A stretch of 64,000 nt of DNA, taken from Vombatus ursinus. Lineage: Eukaryota > Chordata > Mammalia > Diprotodontia > Vombatidae. Location of the stretch: assembly GCF_900497805.2 (NCBI RefSeq), contig NW_020954570.1:13949940-14013939 (forward strand). The letters are read 5' to 3'. Of the stretch, positions 1 through 11,390 are shown one piece after another. The notes below the pieces were generated by a model that saw nothing but the letters and a program-made list of their open reading frames with translations, did not search any database and had not been told where the DNA came from. Each line of letters opens with the position of its first letter. The first letter of the stretch is position 1. The position numbers and the translations under genes were made by a program.

Positions 1-2330
1 AGATCTTGGGAAGGCTAAGGTAGGACCCTCTTGATTCAGCTTCCCATACAAGAAATCTTCCCACCTGGTTAATTCTGAGCCTGGCTGTGGTATCCTGTCA
101 TAGACTTGGCTGCTTATGTTACTCTCACCTAAACTCAGTTGGAACTAAGGATGCTGTAGTAGCTCTGTGCCTTTGGCTAGCAACCTAGAGATTGCTATAG
201 TGGTACCAACCTTCTTCTCATAGCAAGAGCTCTATAACCAAGGCAAGTCTCTTTTCATATAATCATTGTTGTAATACTTTATCACTTTCTGCTGTTTTCA
301 ATCTGAGAATTCCATACCCTGAACAATTAAGTGAATAAGTATTTGGCCTTGTCATCTGCCTGTTCATAGTTATATATTTATGTATAAAATAAGGTCCTTA
401 AATTTTTCAAAATGTTATAGGAATAATTGGACAATGATATAAGAGTTTGTGGGACCAGTACATATATATATTTATACTAATTATTTCCTAATTAAGTCCA
501 AAACATTTTCAGTTGTTTTAAAGAAAAGAAGTAACCTTAAAGGAGAATAACTTACGTAATATCCTGTGCTACCTCAAGGGGAATTCCTTTTTTTTTTAAA
601 TTTAGATTTATTATTTAATGTGGATTTAACACTTGTATATAGAGCATGCTCTGAAATGCAAGCAAATTGCACAAGGGTTTAAAGACGATTTGAGAGCAGT
701 GGTCTATGTGGGTGTAATATCCAGTTCATTTGAGCATGGTCAGTAACTGAACATGTTTTACTATAGACAACTCATTTGATACAATCTGGAATTATTTACT
801 TATGCTATTCAGACACTCCACATCAGCCCCTTGTTAAAATAAGTATCTTTTGAGTGAACTCATTTCTGTGACCATTTGCATAGAAGTCACCTACTTACTA
901 CTATTTATACCTATGAAAAACTTTAGTAGCATCTCATCCTCCTAGAGCTGTCCTATTTTTTTTCCTGTAAGCTTTACAGACATTTTGAGTTTCCATGCTT
1001 TTGGCATTCAAATATTATAGTGTCTCAATGTATTTATTTGATACATTTTCAATGATATGTGCCTGAGCAAGCACTTCAGTATAATATAATCTTTTTATTT
1101 AAAATTTTTTTAAAGTAATAAGTGCAGAAGAGTATTACAAATTAAGTATCTTGGGTTCTGTTCTTAGAATGGCAGAAAAGTGTGTGTAGGAAGATTGTTT
1201 TGTTTCACAATAAGACATTAAACTAGAATTTGTTTTATTGCTATATTATTGCTGGTGTTTTTGTTTTAAAGCACATTATATTATTATTTATATATTTAAA
1301 GTATGTTATATTATATTATATTATATTACATTATATTAACCTTTTTCCTTCCATTAATATTCTTTTGTTTCATTGCCAGGTTGACTTTGGTAACTTGTGA
1401 TCTGTTTTTAGCTTTTGTTCTTTTTTTTACAGCTTAGTATGTCACCCTTATGATATTTTTAGGCAAACTGCATTTTCATCATTATTACAACATTGATTAA
1501 GTCAGTAATGCTGTATGCCTATGTTGCTGACAGCATAGATCAGTAAGTTCTTCATTGAGTACCTTGCAATAATTTAAAATGAAACACATGTAAGGTACAG
1601 TGTTAGATGGTGGGATTCAATTTTTCACATGTATATATGAGTAAAAACCTAAAGAGCCATCTGTTCCCTTTTGAGAATTTGGTTGTAAATTTACCACCCT
1701 GAGAAACTGTATATACATTTTGTTGCCATTCATTGTCACATAGATGACACGCTATGCTTTTTTTAAATTAAGTTTACGTAACAGTAACAGTGTTGCTAAA
1801 TCATTCAAGTATTATCATGGAAAATAAAAAGCGCCAAATGACAGACAGAGCTCATACATTCTTATTCTTTCAAAGGCACTGTGACCACATACAATAGAAT
1901 TTTAATTTCCTAAAAGACAGATTTCCCAGATATCACCTAGTCTTCCTGTGGCTTATACAGGGATAGTGGGAAGAAAAAGGAAACTCATGACTTGAAGTTC
2001 ATATTAGCCTGTCCACCATCCTGCTGCTGCAGATACATGAGTCTCTGGCATTCCTAACCTTCACCTTAGGTTATCCTCTGCCTTCAGGACCAAAGTTCAG
2101 TAATGCATCAAACTGCTTAATGCCTCCCTTGGTCATCAAAGGAACTGGCTTAACCAAGAGGGGGAAAATGTTGAATGCAACTGATCCCAGATCTACAAAT
2201 TGCATGAAGACAATCAAAACCAGTTTTAAAAAAAAGGAGCCCACCTTCTGACCAGTTGTTACCATTTCTGAGCCTTCTTAGCTTTCTCTATGGACTTTCG
2301 GTTGTTATACAAAACAACTTATCTAAAAGC
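1..2330. other. Unassigned AT-rich intergenic DNA
   Basis: No gene or repeat family that I recognise. The only structured part is a short run of ATATT-type units near 1303-1337. A 64-codon minus-strand frame at 2071-2265 has one hydrophobic stretch but no family I know, and is not called as a gene. Confidence 0.4.
1303..1337. repeat. (TTATA)n microsatellite
   Basis: About seven imperfect tandem copies of a five-base TTATA-type unit, seen directly. Confidence 0.75.
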
Positions 2331-2334
2331 TTCT

Positions 2335-2526
2335 TGAGGTTGTGCCTTCCATGAAACTCCCTCCCTGATGAAATGTATTTAACTCTGCACCCTCCCTTCT
2401 ACCCCTTGGGCACTCCAGGACTCCACTTTGGGCACTACAGGACTTCTGTGCTGTGTGATAACCCCAAACTGCAATTCCCTTGCCTCCATTAAAGATCCTA
2501 GTTTTTGCTGCTTTGGTAATCTTCTT
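2335..2526 (+). repeat. Possible LTR 3' part
   Basis: A CT-rich block ends with an ATTAAA poly(A)-like signal and GATCCTAGTTTTTGCTGC, which looks like an LTR R-U5 region. It stops where the minus-strand L1 begins. No TG start, target duplication or partner LTR was found, so this is a weak call on general appearance. Confidence 0.22.
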
Positions 2527-3222
2527 CCTTTTTTTTTTTTTATTAATTAATTTATTTTCAGTTTTCAACAATCACTTCCACAAGGTTTTGAGTTTTTAAT
2601 TTTCTCCCCCTCTCTTCCTTCCTCCCTCCCCAAGACTGCAAGCAATGTTACATAGGCTCTACATATACTCTCCTGTTAAACATATTTTCACACTAGTCAT
2701 GATGTAAAGAAGAATTAGAACCAATAGGAGGAACCACAAGAAAAAAGAAACAAAACAGAGGGAGAAAAAAAGAACAAATAGTATGCTTCAATCTGCATTC
2801 AAACTCCATAGTTCTTTCTCTGCACGTGGATAGCACTTTCCATCATGACACTTTTGGAAATGTCTAAGATCCTTGCATTGCTGAGAAGAGCTATGTCTGT
2901 CAAAGTTAGTCATCACACAACATGGCTGTTACTGTATACAATGTTCTCATTCTGCTCACTTCACTCAGAATCAGTTCATGTAAGTCTTTCCAGGTTTTTC
3001 TGAAGTCTGCCTGCTCATCATTTCTTACAGCACAATAGTATTTTCTATTACATTCATATACCACAACTTCTTCAGCCATTCCCCAATTGATGGGCATCCC
3101 CTCAATTTCTTTGCCACCACAAAAAGAGCTGCTATAAATATTTTTGTACATGTAGGTCCTTTTCTCATTTTTAGGATCTCTTTGGGATACAGTCCTAGAA
3201 GTGCTATTGCTGGATTAAAGGT
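2527..3222 (-). mobile_element. LINE L1, 5'-truncated 3' end
   Basis: Reading the minus strand gives the end of marsupial L1 ORF2 followed by its 3' UTR and an A tail, seen on the plus strand as the T run at 2527. The frame at 2906-3151 (minus) contains the ORF2 C-terminal block with MPINWGMAEE and YYCAVRNDEQ, which closely matches the same block in the L1 copies at 18.9-19.1 kb and 15.4 kb. The 5' part is missing, as usual for L1 insertions. No clean target duplication was found. Confidence 0.85.
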
Positions 3223-3284
3223 TTATTAATCTTTATTTCATGTTGACATCCCTAAGACGTAGGAGAATAATGTGAGAAGTAACT

Positions 3285-3365
3285 TAATATTTAATATTTT
3301 AATTAATTTAATTAATAATATTTTAATATTTAATAAGTATTAATATTTATTCGATAATGTTAAAT
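3285..3365. repeat. AT-rich low-complexity tract
   Basis: Alternating AATATT/TTAATT blocks with no G or C over most of the length, just downstream of the L1 3' end. Confidence 0.6.
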
Positions 3366-3496
3366 AAACTTCTATTAAGTACCAAACCTATCTGACAATG
3401 AGGGTAAGATATGTACTCAAATATTAGAAACACAGTAACCACCTGTAAATAGTGAAAGAATACAAAGACTTAGATAGCAATGACTATTTTACAGCA

Positions 3497-3762
3497 TGTG
3501 ACAGCTAAGTGGTGCAGTGGATAGAGTGCCAGGACCAGAGTTGGGAGGACCTGCTTCAAATCCTGCTTCAGACACTTACTAGTTGTGTGACTCTGGGCAA
3601 GTCATTTAATCCTGTTTGCCACACATTCCTCATCTGTAAAATGAGGTGGAGAGGGAAATGGTAAACCACTCCAGTGTATTTGACAAGAAAATCCTCAATG
3701 AGGTCACAGGGTCATATATGACTAAAACGACTGAACAATTAAAAAAAAAAACACACACACAC
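3497..3762 (+). repeat. MAR1-type CORE-SINE
   Basis: The tRNA-derived head (CAGCTAAGTGGTGCAGTGG) with A/B-box-like blocks is followed by GTGTGACTCTGGGCAAGTCA. A longer body includes CATCTGTAAAATGAGG and a block ending GACTGAACAATT, then an A run and a short (AC)n tail. This is the long marsupial MAR1 form, about 265 bp, in sense orientation. Confidence 0.85.
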
Positions 3763-3897
3763 AGCTGCTCAACTCAGCTGCTTACTGTGCCCTTGGACAA
3801 GTTACTTAACTTCTTTGGCCCTCAGTTTGCACATCTAGAAAAGCAGAGGGTTGGACTAGACAACCTGTAAGATTCCTTCTAACTCTAAGACCTATTA
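3763..3897 (+). repeat. MIR fragment
   Basis: Carries the MIR middle and 3' part: GGACAAGTTACTTAACTTC, a CTCAGTTTGC block, GGTTGGACTAGACAACCTG and TTCTAACTCTAAGACC. Diverged, consistent with an old copy, and it directly abuts the tail of the MAR1 SINE. Confidence 0.75.
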
Positions 3898-4547
3898 TCT
3901 GAGATTATAATAGTTGCTCCCTCCAGTCCTTTTCATGTAATATAAACTGAACACAACCAGGTACTTTTGTTAAGGAAAGTAACTTTTAAAAGGGCAGAAA
4001 GGGCATAGAAACTTATGACAAAGGCAGAAAGCATAGAAACTATTCTTAATAACCTATTATTTATTGTAGAATATAGGCTATAACCAAATAAAAGAAGCAT
4101 GACTTCTTCAGGTGCCAGACACTGTGCTACCACATGTTTCTTGTCCTATACTAGCACAGATTCAAAAGTCAATCACAGCTTAAAATTTTTGAAAAGTTCC
4201 TCATACTGATGAGGATACTGATGCCAATAGGAAATGTGACTCATCAATGGTTGTCTCCTGGGGAAGCAAAATATGGAAACTGAATAGCTCCAGAAAGGCT
4301 TTATGCTGTTGCTTTGTTTTTGAAATGAGTATTTCATGAAATGTATGCACATTATTTTGGATAAGACGACAACAGCAGTTTCCTTAACCCAAGAAATTCC
4401 AATTTGATATTTCTTTTCTTTGCTCAGAAACTAAATGTATCAAAATCATGTAGGATTTCTTAAAAACTTTCTATGAGTTCTCTGTTAATGTCATGATAAA
4501 GATACCATTAAAAAGAAGCATAACAACTTAATATAAATAATAACTGC

Positions 4548-4610
4548 CATATATATGTATGTATATATATATATGTATGTATGTGTGTGTGGACAGATAG
4601 ATAGATATAG
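4548..4610. repeat. (TA)n/(TATG)n/(GATA)n microsatellite
   Basis: Compound simple repeat of TA, TATG, TG and GATA units, seen directly. Confidence 0.8.
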
Positions 4611-4611
4611 C

Positions 4612-4771
4612 TTGGTATGTTTTCTCAGTTGAGCCACTCAAAAACCTTATGAGGTAGGTGTAGCAGTTACAATTTTCCCCATTTTACAAGTAAGAAACTG
4701 AGTCTCAGAAAGATTTGTCTATGATCACACAACTAGTGTATGTCAGAGGTGTAGTTTGAACCTATGTCTCA
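4612..4771 (-). repeat. MIR, minus strand
   Basis: On the plus strand the order is ACCTTATGAGGTAGGTG, then CCCATTTTACAAGTAAG, AAACTGAGTCTCAGAAAG and GATCACACAACTAGT. This is the reverse complement of the MIR core and 5' part. Confidence 0.75.
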
Positions 4772-4870
4772 AAGAATTTCAAAGTGAGAAGGGACCTCAG
4801 TTTCCATCTATTCCACCCTATACCTGTAAAAGAATGTCCTCAACAACACTGTCCCAGTGGAGATCTTCCT
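4772..4870 (-). repeat. CR1/L3-like 3' end fragment
   Basis: GAAGGGACCTCAGTTTCCATC, a CTATTCCACCC block and CTGTAAAAGAATGTCC recall an old mammalian repeat that I place in the CR1/L3 group. A longer relative lies at 34.4-34.7 kb. Family placement is from memory and uncertain. Confidence 0.35.
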
Positions 4871-4989
4871 CTCCTGCCTCTGCAGCCAAAGCTCTGTCCT
4901 CTACCATTCTACATCCACAGATGTGCTGGAGAGTAACAGTGGGAGAGTCCAATGGAATTTGGGACGGAGACAGAATAAAGCTTAAAACT

Positions 4990-5474
4990 TGAAAATGAAA
5001 GAATTTTTTCAAATTACTTAAATTTGCTAAGCCCAATCACAGAGACTAGACCCCAGAATGAATTAAACAAATATCCTTGAATAATGAAATATCAGAAAAT
5101 GACAGTTAATACAAACTAAGCAGTCCTCAACTTACAGCTGCTCTCAGTTTTTCTTTTTCTTTCCCCTACAACAAATTTTTTGTACCATTTAGAATCAAAA
5201 TTGAAATGACACTTGTAATCCATCCAACAGTTAACAAATGGAGGTTTACTTAGCCATAGCAGAAGGACATGCAGAATAGGGAAGGAATGTTCATCCAGAA
5301 TAAAGCATTGATTCAGCCGAGCACAGTTTTCTTCATGCTGCTCACCTGTGGTCAGAGAAGGACATCCTATCCTTGTTGGTTTTGTAACAAGGCAACTGGG
5401 AAGCTAAATCACTGGCTTAATTCTTAGTCCCCTAAACCATTTAAATTTTGAAGACAATTTCAACATCTTTTAAT
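4990..5474. other. Unassigned
   Basis: No recognisable gene or repeat between the old SINE/LINE relics and the target duplication of the long L1. Confidence 0.4.
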
Positions 5475-6221
5475 GAAAAATTAGCTCAAAGGGGAGGATT
5501 CTGGGAAGGTGGTGGAATAAGGCAGGAAAATTACCCAAATTTCCCCACAAACAACTTAAAATAACAAATTGAATTTTCAACGGCAGAAATAATTAAAAGT
5601 CAGAGTAAAGCAGTTGTCCTGCTTAAAACAACCTGGGAGGATGTTAAAAAAGACCTGACCTCCCCAGGTGGTAGTCTTGCCTGATTGAAGTGCAGATACC
5701 TCCAGGCAAATAACATGGAATCAATAAAAAACAAATCCTGGGGGCAGTCACATTGGGTAGCAGCCTCAGCTTCAGGAACTTTTACCCGATAGACAGTATG
5801 ATCAGGGGAAGATTAAAGGCTGATGCTAAATTTGAGGGTCCAGGTGTGCTGACTAGATGAAGTTCCATGCTGTAGCTGTGGGCAAGGAGCAGTGCTGAGA
5901 CAAGGGGGTGGGGGCCGTGTTGGCTGTGGGCACTCTCAGGAAGGCAGAGTCCCTGGTTTCAGTTCCAGGACAGAAGGATGAATTGAAGCTTGCAGCAGCA
6001 GGAGAAACCACAAGAAATAAGAGCATTTGTGGTGACAGTATTGCTGGGGGCCCTGGCTGAGACTCAGGAGGGGAGAGGAGTACCTGAGGTCAGTCCCACA
6101 GATAAAGTTTAGAAAACAAAGCATGAAAAACCTGAAGCCTGAGACATTATTTCCCCCCCCACCCCCTCCGGCACACCTCAGGACTAGATCCTGGCTTTAA
6201 TGCAAATTTAATAGTCAAGAA

Positions 6222-7244
6222 ATGAGCTGCTACAAACAAAACAAAAAACAAAAACAAAAAACAATTAGTAAGCAAAAGAGAGAGAAACTGACCATAGATA
6301 GCTACTATGGTGATAGAGAAGACCTGGGTTTAAACTCAGAAGAAGATAGTGAAGTTAAAACAGCTGCTTCTACTACAGAGAAAAATATAAAATGGTCACA
6401 AGCCCAAAAAGAGTTCTTAAAAGAGCTTAAAAAGAACTTTAAAAATCAAGTAAAGAGAGATTGAAGAAAAATAAGCAAAAAAAGTAACAGTAATACAAAC
6501 AAAGTTATTTTAAAAGTCAACCAATTAGAAAAAGAGATCCAAAAACTTACAGAAGAAAATAACTCCTTAAAAATGAGAATTGGACAAGAGTAAGCTAATG
6601 ATTTTAAAGACACCAAGAAATAATAAAACAAAATAAAAAGATTGAAAAAATAGAAGAAAATGTCAAACATCTCATTAGAAAAACAACTGACCTGAAAAAC
6701 AGATCGAGGAGAGACAATATAAGAATTGTTGGACTACCTGAAAGTTATGATTTTAAAAAAAAGTCTAGACACTATACTTCAAAAAAATTAAGGAAAACTG
6801 CTCTGTAGTTTTAGAACTAGAGAATAAAATAGAATTTTAAAAAGTACATCAATCACCACCTGAAAGAGATCCTAAGATGAAAACTCATGGGAACATTATA
6901 TGGAACATTATATGGAAAACATGTTTTGAAGCTCCTAGGTGAAGGGAAAAATATGACAAGCAGCTAGAAAAAAAAACAAAACAATTTACATACTGCAGAG
7001 CTACCATCAGGATAATACAAAATTTAGAAGCTTCCACATTAAAAGACCAGAGGGCATGGAGCATTATATTCTAGAGAGCAAAGGAGCTGGGTTTGCAACT
7101 AAGAAAATACCCAGCAAAGCTGAGTGCCATCATGCATGGGGGAAAAAATGTATATTTAATGAATTAAGTGACTTTCAGGTATTCCTGAGGAAAAGACCAG
7201 AACTAAATGGAAAATTTTACCTACAAGAACCAGGAGAAACATAA
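6222..7244 (+). pseudogene. L1 ORF1 (RNA-binding protein) remains
   Basis: L1 ORF1 normally makes the RNA-binding chaperone of the L1 particle. The start MSCYKQNK and the acidic stretch DSYYGDREDLGLNSEED match the start of the ORF1 copy at 16.5 kb (ESYYGDREDQ). The coiled-coil part (KEFLKELKKNFKNQV, then Lys/Glu-rich sequence to about 6700) and the C-terminal end (VFLRKRPELNGKFYLQE, about 7174-7225) are present. The frame is interrupted by several stops and frameshifts, for example after codon 80, so no full ORF1 can be made. The end lies just upstream of the ERV insertion. Confidence 0.8.
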
Positions 7245-7260
7245 GATAGTAAACATTAAA

Positions 7261-7802
7261 TGTTAGGGCCCAGCTCTGGACCGTGGCCTCCTGTAGGGTA
7301 GTAAGAGACGCCTGGAGGTTAGTACCTGCCCAAAAGGGTACTGGGAGTGCCTCAGTAACAGACGCTGGCTCCACCTACGAAGGAGGAACATGGGAGGAGC
7401 TCAGGCAAGTTCCACCCACGAGGTAGAGCTAGGGCTATAAGAGCAGGACCCGGGGGTGTCTGGGTAGAGCTGGGAGTCGGCACCGGGGAGAGACCAGAGG
7501 CCGGGACGATGGGAGGCAGGAGAGAGAGCAGAGGCCGGGACGATGGGAGGCAGGAGAGCATGTAACCAATAAATCGTGTGCAGCTGCCAACTCGGGTGTT
7601 CTGTCTAGTCATTCCCCTCTACCCTCGGAGGGGCCGGAGACGTCCGAAGACCAGGAAGGGTAAGTATCCAAGCGAAGGCTTGGGTGGGATAGCTGACTAA
7701 GTGCACTACGTCAGCTAGGGACCCACCAAGCGATGGCCCGGGTGTAGAGACCCCGGGCAGGTAAGTATCCAAGCGATGGCCCGGGTGTAGAGACCCCAGG
7801 CA
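7261..7802 (+). repeat. 5' LTR of the ERV
   Basis: Starts TGTTAGGGCC exactly where L1 sequence stops and ends in CA two bases before the primer site. A TATA-like box (TATAAGA) lies at 7436-7442 and a poly(A) signal AATAAA at 7568-7573. From this, U3 runs to about 7465, R to about 7590 and U5 to 7802. A 30-bp block at 7495-7524 recurs at 7529-7558, and a 35-bp block at 7726-7760 recurs with one mismatch at 7769-7803. Confidence 0.75.
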
Positions 7803-7804
7803 GC

Positions 7805-7822
7805 TGGCGCCCGAACAGGGAC
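7805..7822 (+). other. Primer binding site, tRNA-Lys type
   Basis: TGGCGCCCGAACAGGGAC is the standard 18-base complement of the tRNA-Lys3 3' end, as used by MMTV-like and lentiviral elements. It sits two bases after the LTR end. Confidence 0.9.
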
Positions 7823-7941
7823 CTGAGGGACCTGAAGCCAGGGTAAGCCGCTTGGCCTCCTTTACGAAGGAGAAGGGTTACAGGGACCTGATGGACCTGA
7901 AGCCAGGAAAAGCCGCTTGGCCTCCTTTACGAAGGAGAAGG
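7816..7941 (+). repeat. Tandem duplication in the ERV leader
   Basis: A 61-bp block at 7816-7876 recurs at 7881-7941 with a few changes (period 65). The first copy starts inside the primer site (CAGGGAC), so the second copy repeats only the last 7 bases of that site. Confidence 0.85.
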
Positions 7942-7990
7942 ACTAGACAGCCTTAGGACTAGCATTAGGGCTAGCCTAAGAAGAGGAAAT

Positions 7991-8622
7991 ATGGGTCAGG
8001 GATATGGTGTTCCCCTGATCAAGCCCGAGGACAAGGCAGTGCTTGCCTGCCAGCTTTACACGCTGTGTAAGCAGCAGCAATAAAGCTCCACATAAAACAA
8101 TGCCGCGGTTTTGCAGGAAAGATATGGGAAATATCTCCATGGCTAGAACATTCAGGGATTTCAAAGGAGAATTGGGGCATAGTAGGTAGACAGATGACCT
8201 CCTATGAAAGAACTAATCCCGGTGTCCTGACTGATCAGGATTTCACCTTTTACTCTATCCTACAAATGCTGTTGCGAGGAGCTTCGCGACCCTCTCTCAC
8301 AGAGCATAATAGCACCCAGGTGGGAGAGTCCTTAGGGGAGATTTCAGATGAGGAAGCCGCTGTGCGGCCCAGGGCACCACCCCCAATCTACCCTTGGGGT
8401 GAATTGCGAGAGATACAAAAAGATGGCGCTGAGGGAGAAGAAGCCGATGTGGTAAACAAGAAAGAGGAAGTGAGAGCAAAGCAGGCTGGGAAAAGTACAG
8501 GGAGAAGTACAGAGAAAGAATTTGGTCCTACGCAGCACAGAAAGAAAAGCGGAAGTGGGAACCACCCTGCTCAAGGTCCCTCCAGTTACATGGAGGAGGA
8601 GGACCTGGGGGGGGGCTCCTGA
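7991..8622 (+). pseudogene. ERV gag 5' region (matrix-like), broken
   Basis: The first ATG after the leader opens MGQGYGVPLIKP, with Gly at position 2 as in myristoylated retroviral Gag. Similarity to a matrix domain is by position and general look only. A further open stretch at 8194-8622 is charged, with a proline-rich patch RAPPPIYPWGEL that recalls late-domain regions after matrix. Capsid and nucleocapsid are not seen. The gene is broken. Confidence 0.55.
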
Positions 8623-8629
8623 AACTTGG

Positions 8630-10380
8630 GTGGACGAGAAGCTAATTCCAGTTTTTTGATTTTCCCTGTTATTATTACATATCTGTTCTGTGTTGTCTAT
8701 GTGGTATGAGTGAGTGTCCTGTGTGTTATTTGTCATCCTTTGTAGCCAGGTAGTAAAAATAGCATTCCAGTTTCCAAGACTGCAGCTGGACTCTAGAACG
8801 CCACTTTCTTTCTCTCCCCCACTCCCTCCCTTATTATAGCAGCCTCAAAGGAGCGGGTGGATGGGAGAGAGAAGGAAAGAAAAATACTTTATTGTTTAGG
8901 TTATATGAGTGGTGAAAGGCAAGTCGAGAAGGAGTTTCGAAATGTCAGGTTAAAATTAGAAAGAAACACAATATGTACAGGTTTAAAGGGACTTTAATCA
9001 AAGTCCACCAGAAGAAAAGGCAAGAAAGTTTAAGCATGTAGGAATGAGAGAAGTATGGGTAAAAAGAAAAGCATAATCTATTTGCATGAACAGCATGAAC
9101 AGAGGGAGTGAGAGTAAAAGATTTGGAAACTTTTGAAGAATTGTTGGACAAAATAAATCCTCTCTCTCTCTCTACATTCTAACTCTGGCCAAGTTTTGAA
9201 TGTGGAGGGTGAGACAAGAAGGATGGGGTACCTTTTCTCCCCAGATAAAGATACAGGTAGCACTTAATCTTTTCTGCCTCACATTAGAGAAACGTTGACA
9301 TTAAACAAACTACCTCAGTTTATCTCACATGATTGGAAGGTGCCTAACACAATGCCTGGCAGAGAGCAGACATTAAAAATGTTAACAATTATTATTAGTT
9401 CTTTAATTAGATGTGACCATTATACAATGCCAATGGTGAAGAGATGCCCGATTTTCTATGTAAGGAAATTTGGAAATGCATTCAACAGAATTGGTGTCAC
9501 CTGATTGGTAATGTGTTTGTTTCAAGTTTTAAACACATATATTGTGTCAAATTGTTCAATTTTTGTATTGTTATGTCAAGTAGCTTTTCATAATTTGGAT
9601 GTTATTAAAGCGTGAACTTAAGGAAACTACAGAACAGTGGAAGAATTGTGTAAAACCAGTTGTATTACTTTGTCAGCCTTGCTAGCCCTGTATTATAATG
9701 TTTGATACCTGCAGGTTTTTCCACCTTTACCTGTCTTTAAAGAAGGGGTTACAGCTAAACAATTTGACTATCACTTATGAAAGTTATGAGATTGTTAACT
9801 AAGTTATTTGTAGTTACTATTTTAGTGTTAAGACCTAGAATTGTTAATTGACTACCGTGTGTGAAAAGGAGGGGATTGGGTAAAAGCCTTATCCAGCTTG
9901 GTTCTGCCCATTCCAAATGGTCCTCCTTTAGATATGGGGGGTTGGCAGGCAGGGCCACTAAGATCAGCCCCTCCCTGGGGTACATGGCAATTCCCCTTAT
10001 TTTGTAAACTTGCCAAGGTCCCTGGAAGCCGTCTGTGTGGGCAAGGTCATCTGCCCTGAGAAAAGAACTTGTTCCTAAACAATGTCCTAAGAACTTGTCC
10101 TAAACAATGAACTTAACTTGCTGAGAATTTCCAAGTATGTAGAACTGATTTCTAATGATTGGCTTTTACACCAAGACAAGTTTAAATTTGAGAAGGAAAT
10201 ATGTTAAGTGAACTCTCTTCTGAGTGTGAGTCCTGGTAAATCTTTATTGCTTATTCCAACTCCATGAGAGTAAAATTGACTGTATCTGCCTTTAAGCTGT
10301 GATTAGTGAAACTTGCTGTTTGAGGCACAAGGCTCTTGGGACTATAACTAATTTTGTTTTGAGTTTGACTTTGAGTATAG
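8630..10380. other. Non-retroviral-looking middle of the ERV locus
   Basis: No gag, protease or reverse transcriptase text is visible on either strand. A MIR-like patch lies at about 9309-9396. Composition is AT-richer than the flanking retroviral parts. Origin unknown: captured cellular sequence, later replacement, or retroviral sequence too decayed to read. Confidence 0.4.
9309..9396 (+). repeat. MIR-like 3' fragment inside the ERV span
   Basis: GGTGCCTAACACAATGCCTGGC followed by a TTAACAATTATTATTA tail resembles the MIR 3' end. It is short, so chance similarity is possible. Confidence 0.4.
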
Positions 10381-10902
10381 TTGTCTGCATTACATCAGTA
10401 TCTGAGAGAAATGCCACAAGCTACTCAGAGGAAACATGATCCTGTACTGTTACCAGGTGGAGGTCTGCATCTGGGAAAAAGCCATGAAGACAGTCTTAGT
10501 CTCAATCTCGGATGGGCTCCTCCTGGCTCTGTTTCCCCATTATGTTCCTTTGAGAAGGAATGTTTCCCACCTGACTATTCCTGGGTCTGCCTATGATGTG
10601 GAATTGATACTGCCTGATTGGTGAACTGTGACTCTTACCTGAATTCAAACAGAGCTAAGGATGTTCTATCTTGTCGTAATTGTTATGTCACATGTCCCTG
10701 CCTTTTCCTTTTATGGTAGATTTCTCTGATCGGAGTGAGTGGTCAGTAAAAGACATGAGCACTATGTAAGTATGTGAGGTTAAAGCTAGGAACCTCTTTT
10801 TAAGGCAGTTTTGCACGTAGCCCACTCAGAGGTCTCTGCCACTCCTTTGTACTGGTCACTCCTTTATGGGTAAACTTTTCTATCTCAACACCCTGTTTTT
10901 CA

Positions 10903-11328
10903 GTGGGGAATTATTCCCTTGCTTGGGAGACAAGCTCTATGACTTCTGTACAGGTAAAGACCCCTGTCAGGGGAGGGATTGTAAATGTCTCTGCTGGTCT
11001 CTTGGTTTGTACCACCTGTAAGGATGCCTACAGCGATGAGTGTCCCCAAAACTTTATCTCTTCCAGCTGTACCACCTGTTCTGAGGGAACACTCCCTACT
11101 TGCACCTGTGACCAACCTCTGTCTGACCCACAACCCATCACCAACCCCTTGAACAGTGGGACCCCGGGAGACAGGGACAGCTCTATGCCCAATCCCAGCA
11201 GGAAGCAGTTTCAGAAGCTGAGTCCTTCGTCCCTTACCCCAAAAGATTTTGGTTCCCATCTGTTTAAGGGGGCAATGTTGGGATGCTTGGGTGCTTGTGC
11301 TTGTACTTGGACCCCAATTTCTCCCTAG
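10903..11328 (+). other. Cys-rich open frame of unknown origin
   Basis: A 141-codon frame within the ERV span, upstream of the integrase remains. Cysteines cluster in the middle (LVCTTCKDAYSDEC, SSCTTC, PTCTCDQP), followed by a Ser/Pro/Thr-rich part. A good splice-acceptor-like tract (CACCCTGTTTTTCAG) ends at 10902. I do not recognise the family. It could be retroviral env surface sequence, captured host sequence or chance. Being retroviral by position, it is treated as a fossil. Confidence 0.3.
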
Positions 11329-11390
11329 CCTTAGAAGCAGTCTCTGACAACCACTCCCCAGCCCAAGGACCCTGTGCCTAGCAGTTATTC

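Noticed and set aside
3646-3870. 74-codon frame
   Set aside because: Fully within MAR1 and MIR SINE sequence.
7761-7803. U5 repeat as a second primer-site leader
   Set aside because: Only one TGGCGCCCGAACAGGGAC exists; the doubled block is U5 sequence.
8945-9263. Minus-strand frames in the ERV middle as genes
   Set aside because: Two overlapping short frames without motif; composition-driven.
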